A stretch of 64,000 bases of DNA from an uncultured Acetatifactor sp. (lineage in GTDB: Bacteria > Bacillota > Clostridia > Lachnospirales > Lachnospiraceae). Under the pieces are notes generated by a model. The model was given only the letters and a program-made list of their open reading frames with translations. It was not told the origin of the DNA and ran no database searches. Positions 50,278-58,961 of this stretch are shown piece by piece; the stretch's first letter is position 1, and every line of letters begins with the position of its first letter. The stretch is from contig CAJUSI010000069.1 of assembly GCA_910589035.1 (NCBI GenBank), positions 1 through 64,000 on the forward strand, given 5' to 3'. The position numbers were made by a program, and so were the translations under genes.

Positions 50278-50952
50278 TTAGGATGAGCTGCTGTTTTTCG
50301 GATGATTCAGGAAATCCACGTAATCGAAATCATCCAGATACCGCCGTTTCCGAAGCTGTTTTTTATAGAAAGTCAAAACTCCCAGCTCCTCTCTGTCCTC
50401 AAACCCTTTGATATAGTAAGCGGAAGAGAACTCCGGATATTCCACATGAGTGAAAATAACTTTATTCTTATAGGGCAGGCTGTCAAAGCGGCGGATGGTT
50501 TCATATGTACAGCCATCCTTTTCCGTTCCCACGATGAAAAGGTTATCCCAGTGAATCCGCTTTTTCCGTTCCTCCCATTTGCGCACGCCTTCCTCAAAGC
50601 TGTCATAGTGGACAAAATTGACTCTCAGTCCGCCCAGAAGACCTGCGGGACAGCTTCCCTCCTCGTCTTTGACTTCCGTAAAATGCTGCTCCATATACCA
50701 GGACAAATTTTCTACCATTTTCACAAAATCTTCCATCCCCATGGCAAGGTTCACCGTAGGAGTCAAATATGGAAGCTTCATATCATAATACATGAAGGTG
50801 CCATTACAATTTGATGAAATTATGGTATAATTCCTGTTCTTTAATCTGCGGCGTTTTAGCTTTTTATACATTGCCCATTCTATCGATCTTAAAAGTTCTA
50901 ATATTTTCAAGCCGGTATTTTTCAGGGCTTTCGATACATTCATTTTTTGCAT
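50278..50952 (-). CDS. DUF1919 protein of the polysaccharide operon
   Basis: A 224-residue cytoplasmic protein matching the DUF1919 family, which occurs in exopolysaccharide clusters; it shows YTIISSNCNGTFMYYDM, GMEDFVKMVENLSWYM and NLFIVGTEKDGCTYETI. Its biochemical role is unknown. The start at 50952 has GAGGAG close upstream; its first codons overlap the end of the Fe-S gene by 13 bases. Confidence 0.8.
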   Translation of the reverse strand: MQKMNVSKALKNTGLKILELLRSIEWAMYKKLKRRRLKNRNYTIISSNCNGTFMYYDMKLPYLTPTVNLAMGMEDFVKMVENLSWYMEQHFTEVKDEEGSCPAGLLGGLRVNFVHYDSFEEGVRKWEERKKRIHWDNLFIVGTEKDGCTYETIRRFDSLPYKNKVIFTHVEYPEFSSAYYIKGFEDREELGVLTFYKKQLRKRRYLDDFDYVDFLNHPKNSSSS

Positions 50953-52061
50953 AATCTCCTCAAATATCCGATACAGCATGCCGATACCGCATACAGCGTG
51001 AAAAAAACAGAGGCGGGCAGCAGTTTATACAGAGCCATATAGATCCCCCTGCCTTTGGCCCGGGTAGTAGGAGCTGTAAGTCTGGGCTGAAGAATTTCCT
51101 CCCTTTCGCATGGGAATTGGAAAAGTTCTCCTTTTATCTCCTCCCATACCTTCCCTGCCTTTTCCGTATGCAGAATCACCAGAGAAGTTCCCATCCCGTC
51201 GTCCGCCTCCGGTCTGATCTTCTCGACTCCCCAGAAATCGCCTATGGTAAAGTCGCAGTCCCGGTCTGTGGTGCAGTATCCGCAGGTATGGCAGGAAGGA
51301 CGCAGGGTATCATTTCTGAAATACATCTGGCAGTAAAGATCCTTCTCCAGCTTATCCGCATATTCCTTTCCGTCAATTGTATAAGCGCGGACATGGCCGT
51401 TGTCCCTGTTTCTCTTGTCCCGGAAGGAAAAATCCGTCATTTTTCCGCCATGCTTCCGTTCCAGGTATTTCACATAAGAATCCCAGATGCCCGGCGAGGG
51501 AACGCCGTAACAGATGAGCGCCGCAAGAAGCAGCTGGGGATATTCTTTGTTCAGAAAAAGCTTCAGCGCCCGAACCTGGCAGGGGGTTCCGCAGAACAAT
51601 ACCCACCGCCCCTCCTTCAGATATCCGTCAATTCTGCGATACATACCTTCCATATTGCTCTGGACATATTTTGTTTTCTTTAAGGACTCCAGTTCTTCTT
51701 TCGTCCCAGCTTCCCTGTGCACAACCCTCATCTCATCGCCAAAGGCGGCGCCGCAGACAATTCCCCCCTGCCGGAAAATATATTCCGCCAGAACCGGAAA
51801 CATGCCGCCGGAGGAACTGGCATGCCGGAGGGCATCGTCCTTTGCCTGCACACCGAAATAAAGATTCTCTCCCGTCCCAGCCGATGCCTTTTTCATGGGA
51901 CATACCCGTTCACATCGTCCGCAGTTCACACATTTGCTTTGATCGATCTTCGGATAGCGGAAGCCTTCCCCGTCTGAAACCATGCGGACTGCTCCCGCAG
52001 GACAGACATCGGCACAGGCGCCGCAGCCGCAGCAGTTCTCTTTGTCTGAATACAATTCCAT
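50940..52061 (-). CDS. Coenzyme F420 hydrogenase beta-like Fe-S protein
   Basis: A 373-residue protein. Two 4Fe-4S cysteine motifs occur at the N-terminus: CCGCGACADVCP and CVNCGRCERVCP. The F420-hydrogenase/dehydrogenase beta C-terminal domain follows (SSGGMFPVLAEYIF, FCGTPCQVRALK), with a third cysteine group CHTCGYC. It is first in the leftward polysaccharide operon. Such proteins often accompany pyruvyl transferases in glycan clusters, but their reaction is unproven. A hydrophobic stretch near the C-terminus may bind the membrane. Confidence 0.85.
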   Translation of the reverse strand: MELYSDKENCCGCGACADVCPAGAVRMVSDGEGFRYPKIDQSKCVNCGRCERVCPMKKASAGTGENLYFGVQAKDDALRHASSSGGMFPVLAEYIFRQGGIVCGAAFGDEMRVVHREAGTKEELESLKKTKYVQSNMEGMYRRIDGYLKEGRWVLFCGTPCQVRALKLFLNKEYPQLLLAALICYGVPSPGIWDSYVKYLERKHGGKMTDFSFRDKRNRDNGHVRAYTIDGKEYADKLEKDLYCQMYFRNDTLRPSCHTCGYCTTDRDCDFTIGDFWGVEKIRPEADDGMGTSLVILHTEKAGKVWEEIKGELFQFPCEREEILQPRLTAPTTRAKGRGIYMALYKLLPASVFFTLYAVSACCIGYLRRLCKK

Positions 52062-52173
52062 GTAGCTCCTCCGCCTTCACGGGCAATTTACAGCATGCTC
52101 TTCTGTTCCTTCCACAGACGCCGCCCCTGCGCCCCATTGGATTACGGGAAGCTGTATATGCTCCCTCTGATAT

Positions 52174-52202
52174 AGTTTATATGATTCTCTGCGGAAAGTC
52201 AA
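52174..52202 (-). promoter_or_regulatory. Promoter of the leftward polysaccharide operon
   Basis: TTGACT (52197-52202), 17-base spacer, TAAACT (52174-52179) on the minus strand. It gives a leader of about 105 bases before the Fe-S gene and probably drives 52061 down to 42933. Confidence 0.6.
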
Positions 52203-52283
52203 CAACCCCGCTGCATGAGCCAAATGGATGCCGGCGCCTTCGCCTGGCGAATTGCCCGCGGGAATCAACCTTCACATTCCCTG

Positions 52284-52312
52284 TTGCATTCCAAAATCAA
52301 GTATGCTATTAT
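52284..52312 (+). promoter_or_regulatory. Promoter of the plus-strand DUF4832-type gene
   Basis: TTGCAT (52284-52289), 17-base spacer, TATTAT (52307-52312). The leader would be about 80 bases. Confidence 0.55.
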
Positions 52313-52398
52313 GGCATTCATATAAATTTTAACGCTTATTCCATTCCGCATCATGGCCGGCAGGAGTATACATTAAAAAAGAGACTGGAATATTATAC

Positions 52399-53832
52399 AT
52401 GAAAAAACTGGCAAAATCCCTTTTGATTATCCTTTTGTTTTCTCTGCTCCTGTCCGCAGGAGTGTATTTTCTGCGGCTGGAAAGACGTTCCGTCAGCTAT
52501 CGTCCGGCTGTTCTCACAGAATCTCCGGAGGAATTCCGGAATCCGTATGTGGGATGGTATCATATATATGGATATATGCTGTCCGACCAGACTCCTCTGG
52601 ATCTTTCCCAGGCAGGGAAACAGGAGCCCGGTCCCGGTCTGGTGCTTCTCGAAATCAATCTCCAAAATTATACTGAGGATACGATCGGTGATGCAGGCCT
52701 TTCGCAGCTGGAGGATCTGTTTGCCGCCTGGCAGGCCTCAGGAAAGCAGATGATCATCCGTTTCCTGTACAATTGGGACGACACCTCCCATGAACCGGAA
52801 ACCCTGGAGCTGGTTCTGGAGCACATGTCGCAGACAGCGAAAATCGTAAACCGGTATTCCGACTGTATCTATATCATGCAGGGCATCTATGTGGGAAAAT
52901 GGGGCGAGATGCACTCCTCCCGTTATATGAACGAGAAGGATATGCTGACGCTGATTCACCATCTGGATCAGATCATACATCCGGACATCTTTCTCGCCGT
53001 CCGTACTCCCATGCAGTGGCGCTGCTTCAGAGATTTCGCAGAGGAACTGACAAAGCAGAACCACGGCCCCGCATATTCCCGGATCGGCCTGTATAATGAC
53101 GGAATGCTGGGGTCCGCAACCGACCTGGGCACCTATGCGGAACGGGCTGCGGCAGATTCCTCCGCCAACGGTGAAACCGATTCCCGCAAAGCAGAGATTG
53201 CTTTCCAGAATACCCTGTGCAATTATGTGCCAAATGGCGGCGAGGTGGTCAACGACAATTCCTACAATGACTTTCCGGCAGCGGCGGCGGATCTGTCCGC
53301 CATGCATGTGTCCTATCTGAATGCTTCCTACGATGCCGCAGTGCTGTCCAAATGGGAAAGATCAGCCTGGGACGGCGGGGATATATTTTCAGGAATGAAC
53401 GGTCTTGACTATATCTCCCGTCATCTGGGATATCGGTATGTCCTGCGCTCCTCCAGCTTCCTTCCTGATTCGGCTAAGAGTGGGGAGTCCCTGTTCTGCG
53501 TCACGCTGGAAAACACCGGATTCTCCAACAGCTACCGATCATTTGACATTACCCTGACCCTGCGGCATAAAGCCAGCAGAGCAGCCTATTCTGTACCCGT
53601 GCAGACGGACACACGCTTCTGGAATACAGGAATGCAGACCTCTCTGGAAATACCGGTGGAAATAAGCGGCTGCCGGCCGGGAAAATATACCGTCTGTCTG
53701 AAAATCACGGATCCCGCATCGGGATACGAGATTCTCTGCGCCAATGAGGGGGAGCACACCGAAAACGGCTATGTGCTGGGGGAGCTTGCAATCAATATGG
53801 AGCCGATCTTCAGCATTTCCCCGGCACCCTGA
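52399..53832 (+). CDS. DUF4874/DUF4832-type protein with membrane anchor
   Basis: A 477-residue protein. A signal-like helix covers about residues 5-25 (LLIILLFSLLLSAGVYF), so the rest should be outside the membrane. NPYVGWYHIYGY opens the DUF4874-like part; GIYVGKWGEMHSS, VRTPMQWRC, LYNDGMLGSATDLGTYAE and YVPNGGEVV are strong blocks. The GKWGE Glu sits on a predicted barrel strand, as in glycoside hydrolases, so carbohydrate hydrolysis or binding is plausible. The C-terminal about 110 residues form a beta domain. It is the only plus-strand gene in this locus, and its 3' end overlaps the paralogous minus-strand gene by 64 bases. The ribosome site is weak. Confidence 0.8.
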   Translation: MKKLAKSLLIILLFSLLLSAGVYFLRLERRSVSYRPAVLTESPEEFRNPYVGWYHIYGYMLSDQTPLDLSQAGKQEPGPGLVLLEINLQNYTEDTIGDAGLSQLEDLFAAWQASGKQMIIRFLYNWDDTSHEPETLELVLEHMSQTAKIVNRYSDCIYIMQGIYVGKWGEMHSSRYMNEKDMLTLIHHLDQIIHPDIFLAVRTPMQWRCFRDFAEELTKQNHGPAYSRIGLYNDGMLGSATDLGTYAERAAADSSANGETDSRKAEIAFQNTLCNYVPNGGEVVNDNSYNDFPAAAADLSAMHVSYLNASYDAAVLSKWERSAWDGGDIFSGMNGLDYISRHLGYRYVLRSSSFLPDSAKSGESLFCVTLENTGFSNSYRSFDITLTLRHKASRAAYSVPVQTDTRFWNTGMQTSLEIPVEISGCRPGKYTVCLKITDPASGYEILCANEGEHTENGYVLGELAINMEPIFSISPAP

Positions 53833-55085
53833 TTGGCAAAGCGGATATTGCCGCCTTCCCTCTGACGCTCCAATGCAAGGAAGAGATGCTGGTCCTTCTT
53901 CCAATCCTTCAGGGGCAGTTCTGTCTCCAGAAGAACAATCTGACCGCTCTTCCACTGCCTGGGGTCTGTCTTCAGCTCCAGGCGGAAGGTTTCCTCCCCG
54001 TTCTCCATGGATATGAGAAAGCAGTCCGCGCCCTCACATAGATTTGCAAATCCGCAGTTCTCCACCGTAATGCGAAGCCGTCCTTTCTTCATTTCCGCAT
54101 CCCGCACCACAAAGCGGTAACCGAGATGCCGTCCGATATACTCATACCCATTCAGCTTCCCCCAGCAGTCCTCCCCAGCAGCCTGTTCGTTCTTCCAGTA
54201 TTCAAGCTGTTCCGGCTGATAAACGGAATTCAGGTAACTCAGATGCATTTTCCGCATATCTGCAGCCGCAGCCAGATAGCCGGTCAAATCACTTCCGGCC
54301 AGGGCTTCGCCTCCGTTTGGCACATTCCCCATATACTGTTCCTGCCATTCCAGCTCCTGCCTGCGGCTCCGATTTCCATGGGAAGAATGCTCCGAATCGG
54401 ACTCGGCATAGGTTCCCAGATCTGTGGGGGAGCCGAACAGACCGTCATTGAATAAAGCCAGCTTCGTCTTCAGCCCTTCCGGCAGCCTCGGATTATCCGC
54501 AGCCATCCGCCATTGTGCCGGGGTGCGCACCGCAAGAAAGCATTCTCCCCCGGTGGCGCGGTAAAGCGTGTGAAGCAGATCGCAGAGGGAATCGCTGTCC
54601 AGAAATTTGGAACCATGCATCTCTCCCCAGTTTCCCACAAAAATCCCCTGTATTACCAGGATATGGGCGGCGTATGGACGGATTACGGCGCCGATCTGCT
54701 CCATATGCTTCTTCACCAGCTGCCTGGCGGACGGCTCGTTGATCATGCCCTTCCCCACCCTGTCATAGACAAACCTGACGATCATCTGCTTATGATTCTT
54801 ACGGAAGAAATCCATGATCCGTGAAATATGGTCCAGCGCCTCAGGGGAAAGCTCTCCGGTCCGAAAGGCACCGATATCCACCAGCACCAATGCCAGAACT
54901 TCTTCTCTGCACGCCTCGTCCAGCCAGACCTCTTCTTCCACCGGACGAGACCCGTCCTGAGGCTGCGCCTGAAAGGTATAGACATGATACCATCCGCAGC
55001 CCGGATTATACAGGGGATCTGCGCTTTCCGGAAGCTGCCCCCGCTGAAATACCGTATCGGGAGTCCTGTTAAATTTTATCCGCAC
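53769..55085 (-). CDS. DUF4874/DUF4832-type protein without signal peptide
   Basis: A 438-residue paralogue of the plus-strand neighbour. Matching blocks are NPGCGWYHVYTF, GIFVGNWGEMHGS, VRTPAQWRM, LFNDGLFGSPTDLGTYAE and VPNGGEAL. It has no N-terminal hydrophobic segment, so it should be cytoplasmic, unlike its neighbour. It is last in the Pel-like operon and its start overlaps the polyprenyl-type GT2 gene by 17 bases. A hydrolase-like or sugar-binding role is inferred from the conserved Glu in NWGE. Confidence 0.8.
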   Translation of the reverse strand: MRIKFNRTPDTVFQRGQLPESADPLYNPGCGWYHVYTFQAQPQDGSRPVEEEVWLDEACREEVLALVLVDIGAFRTGELSPEALDHISRIMDFFRKNHKQMIVRFVYDRVGKGMINEPSARQLVKKHMEQIGAVIRPYAAHILVIQGIFVGNWGEMHGSKFLDSDSLCDLLHTLYRATGGECFLAVRTPAQWRMAADNPRLPEGLKTKLALFNDGLFGSPTDLGTYAESDSEHSSHGNRSRRQELEWQEQYMGNVPNGGEALAGSDLTGYLAAAADMRKMHLSYLNSVYQPEQLEYWKNEQAAGEDCWGKLNGYEYIGRHLGYRFVVRDAEMKKGRLRITVENCGFANLCEGADCFLISMENGEETFRLELKTDPRQWKSGQIVLLETELPLKDWKKDQHLFLALERQREGGNIRFANQGAGEMLKIGSILIASSPST

Positions 55086-55848
55086 TTTTCAGTCCCACCT
55101 CCGCATCCATTTTCAGCACTTTCACCTGGAAAAATATGATCATCATACTGTAAGTAACCCGGAGCATATACCAGATGGGCTTCAAGCCGGAATGCATACT
55201 TTTCCCCTCCGTCCTGGCATGCATGACGGCAGGCACCTCCACCACCCGGAATTTGATCAGGATCATCAGGGCGATAATATTTGCATCCGGGTATTTATCG
55301 TCAAAATGATTATATTTGGAATAATACAAAAAAGCCTTCCGACTCAATCCCTGGAGTCCGGTGGTAGGGTCCGAGATTTGGTTTCCCGTCATAATTCGTA
55401 TGAAAAAGCGAAACATGGCGTAGACCATTTTCTTCAGACGGGAGACCGGAAAGGGGGAGCTGTCTTTCCGAAATCTTGCTCCCAGGACAATATCGGGTTT
55501 GTTTCCCGCCTCGTCCGTCTCCTTCAGCTTCCGGTAGATAACGGGAACATTGCATACATCGTGCTGTCCGTCCCCGTCCATCTGAATCACATATCTGTAG
55601 TTGCGGCGCACGGCATATTTATACCCCATCTGCAGGGCACATCCATACCCCATGTTAAACAGCTGAGATATCATGGGATATTGCATTTCCTTTACAATCC
55701 AGTTAGTGGAATCCGTGGATGCGTCGTTGATGACAAGGATATCCGGCTGCAGCCCGAAATCCAGGCCGCTGATCTGCTCCAGTACCCGCCTGATATTGTT
55801 TCCCTCATTATAAGCCGGTATGATAATCAATAATTCCTTCTGTTCCAT
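55069..55848 (-). CDS. GT2 glycosyltransferase, dolichol/polyprenyl-phosphate type
   Basis: A 259-residue enzyme of the DPM1-like branch: LLIIIPAYNEGNNIRRVL, VINDASTDSTNW, MDGDGQHD as the metal motif, and DPTTGLQGLSRKAF. Such enzymes usually load a sugar on a polyprenyl phosphate. There are hydrophobic helices near the C-terminus but no large transmembrane block. AGGAGG lies 5 bases before the ATG at 55848. The stop of the GT4 gene is 11 bases upstream. Confidence 0.85.
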   Translation of the reverse strand: MEQKELLIIIPAYNEGNNIRRVLEQISGLDFGLQPDILVINDASTDSTNWIVKEMQYPMISQLFNMGYGCALQMGYKYAVRRNYRYVIQMDGDGQHDVCNVPVIYRKLKETDEAGNKPDIVLGARFRKDSSPFPVSRLKKMVYAMFRFFIRIMTGNQISDPTTGLQGLSRKAFLYYSKYNHFDDKYPDANIIALMILIKFRVVEVPAVMHARTEGKSMHSGLKPIWYMLRVTYSMMIIFFQVKVLKMDAEVGLKSADKI

Positions 55849-55859
55849 ACTCGCCTCCT

Positions 55860-57074
55860 CTATTCCAATAATTCCAGCAAAAGGCCCGGATCCTGCTCCT
55901 GTTCCTGCGTCAGCGTTTTCTGCCTGGCCGCCTGTCCCAGCCTTCTCCTTTCCGATTCGTCCCCAAGCAATGAGATAACTTCTCCGGCGATTGCCTCCGG
56001 TGTCAGGGGACATAAACGTCCGTCCTGTCCGTTCCGGATCTGTTCCCGGTTGCCGTTGCAGTCGGATGCCAGAATCGCACATCCCAGGGCCTGTGCCTCC
56101 TGTATGGCGATGCTCTTCCCTTCAAATCTGGTGGCATGGATATACAGATCCGCCTGCGCATAGTAGGGAAAAGGATTTGCATCCGCACCCAGGAGAATAA
56201 AATCTTCCTGCAGGCCCAGCGCGGCGATCTTTTTCTCCAGAGCCTTGCGCTGATCGCCCTCCCCCAGCACATACCATCTGGCGCGGACGCCGGAATCCTT
56301 TATCCGCTTCATGGCGTCTATTGCAATGTCATAAGCCTTCTGCCGGGTCAGGCGTCCAACGGTCAGCAGGCGCAAGCCGTCATATTTATCCCGGAAGCCG
56401 CCCGGTTCCCGCGCCCTGCTCCGGATGGCTTCATAATCCACGATATTGTGAAATACGCCCAGCCGGGATGCATATTCCGGATAATACGCCGCAAAATGCT
56501 CCTTCACCTCATCGGACACCGCAAAAATCCGGTCAAAATGATTCCAGCAGTCCCGGTCCATTTTCCTTGTATATCCTGCGCTCTCATAATCAATATGGAC
56601 AAAGGCACATTTCCTGGCTGCTCTTACATGATCCGCCACATAATAGGCGGAGGCTCCCTCCAGCCAGGCCACAGCCAGGTCAAAGGTTTCGGGAAAACGG
56701 TGCGCCCCGTCCGAAAGCGCCCGCCACAATATCTTATCCACCTGGATGGTTCCTCTCTTTACGCCGTCCCACAGCAGGCCAAGGGTATGGCAGATCTTAC
56801 GACAGAACCCTCCGTTTCGGAGAAAGGCTGTCAGAACGGTCCGTATCATGGGGGCCGTTCCCCTTCGGCTCAAAACGGACCGGTTGTCGAATCCGGGATT
56901 CCGCAGTCTGACATGGGGGGGCAGTTTATCAATCATCTCTCCCTGCCCCATGATGACATAGAGGGAAATCTCATATTCGGCCGGATTGCCGTCCAGCCTT
57001 TTCAGTAATTCCAGAAGTGCGGTTTCCGCACCGGCACGCCCCATGGTATTAATGACGAAGAGAATCTTTTTCAT
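55860..57074 (-). CDS. GT4-family glycosyltransferase
   Basis: A 404-residue retaining glycosyltransferase with the GT-B fold: FVINTMGRAGAETALLELL at the start, LTVGRLTRQKAYDIAIDAM in the donor domain, and the E(x)7E motif FEGKSIAIQEAQALGC. Its start overlaps the DUF2304 gene end by 26 bases. It belongs to the Pel-like operon. Confidence 0.88.
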   Translation of the reverse strand: MKKILFVINTMGRAGAETALLELLKRLDGNPAEYEISLYVIMGQGEMIDKLPPHVRLRNPGFDNRSVLSRRGTAPMIRTVLTAFLRNGGFCRKICHTLGLLWDGVKRGTIQVDKILWRALSDGAHRFPETFDLAVAWLEGASAYYVADHVRAARKCAFVHIDYESAGYTRKMDRDCWNHFDRIFAVSDEVKEHFAAYYPEYASRLGVFHNIVDYEAIRSRAREPGGFRDKYDGLRLLTVGRLTRQKAYDIAIDAMKRIKDSGVRARWYVLGEGDQRKALEKKIAALGLQEDFILLGADANPFPYYAQADLYIHATRFEGKSIAIQEAQALGCAILASDCNGNREQIRNGQDGRLCPLTPEAIAGEVISLLGDESERRRLGQAARQKTLTQEQEQDPGLLLELLE

Positions 57075-57450
57075 CAGCGTCCTCCAGCGCTTTTGTAATA
57101 TATTCCAGCTTGTTCATTATCTGTTCGTTTTCCTGATTCAGCAGGGCCACCTGCATGGCAAGCTCCCTGTTTTTCAGGGTAAGCTGCGAGATGGTCTGGC
57201 TCAGCTGCACCGCCTCAAACAATACAACCGAGCCCACACAGAAAAAGGCGATTCCTGTCCCCGGTGCCATATACCGGGTCCAGCTTGAAAATACGGGAAT
57301 CGCTCCGATCAGCACCAGACACACTCCAAAAAGCTCCCATATCACAGCAAAGTTAATGGTAATTCTTTTGATGGAATGCATCCAGAAGCTGTATACGATT
57401 AATATGGCGCCCACCAGGACAAGTCCGATTCTGATAATCACTCCGTCCAT
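57049..57450 (-). CDS. DUF2304-like membrane protein
   Basis: A 133-residue protein with three membrane helices (IIRIGLVLVGAILIVYSFW, FAVIWELFGVCLVLIGAIP, GIAFFCVGSVVLFEAV) and a coiled-coil tail (LTLKNRELAMQVALLNQEN). DUF2304 proteins are found next to glycosyltransferases of the polyprenyl-phosphate type. Here it lies between PelG and the GT4 gene, overlapping the latter. Confidence 0.75.
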   Translation of the reverse strand: MDGVIIRIGLVLVGAILIVYSFWMHSIKRITINFAVIWELFGVCLVLIGAIPVFSSWTRYMAPGTGIAFFCVGSVVLFEAVQLSQTISQLTLKNRELAMQVALLNQENEQIMNKLEYITKALEDADEKDSLRH

Positions 57451-57464
57451 GCGATATTCCTCCT

Positions 57465-58919
57465 TTATGCTTCTTTTTTCTCCGCTTTTTCATATACCTT
57501 GCCGGGGGGCTGCGTGCCCATTCCGGGCTTTAGCAGGGAGCCCTGGCAGAAGATATGCACGTCCAGACGTTTCTCCATACGCCGCAGACGGGCATAAGCC
57601 ACCGTCCATCCCGCGAAAGCCCCCATCACCAGTCCTATGCCGAACCACAGCTCCGGCAGATGGGTGGCAAAGATGCTGCCCAGGAAGGTGACGAGACAGA
57701 AAGTAAGCGAAGTCAGTGCCGCCCCCGTCAAATCATCATAATAATACAGAAAAATGATTTCCGAATACATCAGAAAGACGATAAAATATCCTGCCGCCAG
57801 ACAGGGGTAGATCCGGAGCGTCAGATTGGAAAATCCCAAAAGCGGGAGCGTCACCACAGCAATCAGATAAATCACGGATGTAATGATAAACTGGATGCGC
57901 ACCAGATTCATCAGCTCCGCGGAGAGCTGGCGGAACATTTCCTTTTTGGCACTGTCGATATCGGAACCCTTTCCTCCGATTACCGCTTCGGAATAACGTT
58001 TGTATTTACCGTGGAAATGCATCTCCACCCTGGCGATAAAGATGATGGTGGCGGAAATATTGGTGAACATGGCAAGGCAGGTGGCCATGTCATAGGGCTG
58101 GTTGCAGACAAAGGTTCTCACCACGACCAGCTTCATATCCGTATTCCAGAATACGAAGTTATGGATATACAGGCCCAGGATGTAGAAGAAATTCGCCACC
58201 ACAAGCTTCCAGTATTTCTTAAAATACCGGAGCACCGATTTATAACGGTTGCTGTTCTTGACGAAATAACGTTTTATTATGGCCAGCTCCAGAAAGGCCG
58301 TGAGAAGGAACCCCGTCATCAGGGCGAAAAGCATGCTCTCCCGGATGCCCCAGCCCATGATAAACCTCAGGAACAGGGAAAACAAAAAGGCCCAGAGCAT
58401 TCCGATTACAAAGAAAAGCGATGTCTTCTGATAATCCTTTGAAATGGACAGATACAGCATGGAGTAAAACACAAGCACAAGGGCAATATAGCCGCAGTAT
58501 CCGGTAAAGACATAAAACACATCCACCTTTCCCACAAAATGTTCCCAAAGGCAGAAAGGGATTCCCAGCAGACTGCTCAGGGAAATATTCAGAAATAATC
58601 CCAAGAAAAAACAGGGACGGATATCCTCATAGCGTTCCTCGTAAATCACATCGGACATGTATTTGGACAGCACGGAATTAAAAGGGGCCGCCGTCAGCAG
58701 GGCAAAGATAAAGATATACAATACCGTGCAGGAAAACAGTTCTCTTTCCACAAAACCAAGCTGATCGAAGCCAAGAAAATGTCCCATCAGCAGAATGTTC
58801 AGAATCACCGCCAGCATGGGCGTCACAGTGGACATGGAGCTGTAGGCAAATCCTGCCAGATGTGTGGATATGGTATTTTTCTCAAAAATATTGTTTAATT
58901 TTACTCCGATACCGGCCAT
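57465..58919 (-). CDS. pelG: Pel exopolysaccharide transporter PelG
   Basis: A 484-residue inner-membrane protein with about twelve helices, of the MOP flippase superfamily, that exports Pel polymer together with PelF and PelD/E-type partners. The opening GIGVKLNNIFEKNTISTHL, then FLGFDQLGFVERELFSCTVL and APFNSVLSKYMSDVIYEERY are characteristic. The ATG at 58919 has AAAGGG 9 bases upstream. PelF precedes it by 42 bases. Confidence 0.9.
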   Translation of the reverse strand: MAGIGVKLNNIFEKNTISTHLAGFAYSSMSTVTPMLAVILNILLMGHFLGFDQLGFVERELFSCTVLYIFIFALLTAAPFNSVLSKYMSDVIYEERYEDIRPCFFLGLFLNISLSSLLGIPFCLWEHFVGKVDVFYVFTGYCGYIALVLVFYSMLYLSISKDYQKTSLFFVIGMLWAFLFSLFLRFIMGWGIRESMLFALMTGFLLTAFLELAIIKRYFVKNSNRYKSVLRYFKKYWKLVVANFFYILGLYIHNFVFWNTDMKLVVVRTFVCNQPYDMATCLAMFTNISATIIFIARVEMHFHGKYKRYSEAVIGGKGSDIDSAKKEMFRQLSAELMNLVRIQFIITSVIYLIAVVTLPLLGFSNLTLRIYPCLAAGYFIVFLMYSEIIFLYYYDDLTGAALTSLTFCLVTFLGSIFATHLPELWFGIGLVMGAFAGWTVAYARLRRMEKRLDVHIFCQGSLLKPGMGTQPPGKVYEKAEKKEA

Positions 58920-58961
58920 ATGTATCATCCCTTTCTATGAACAGATAAATCCGCACGGAAG

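Larger units (their letters stand above)
52062..52398. other. Divergent promoter region in the polysaccharide locus
   Basis: This 337-base gap contains opposing promoters at 52174-52202 (leftward) and 52284-52312 (rightward). No gene is supported. Confidence 0.65.
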
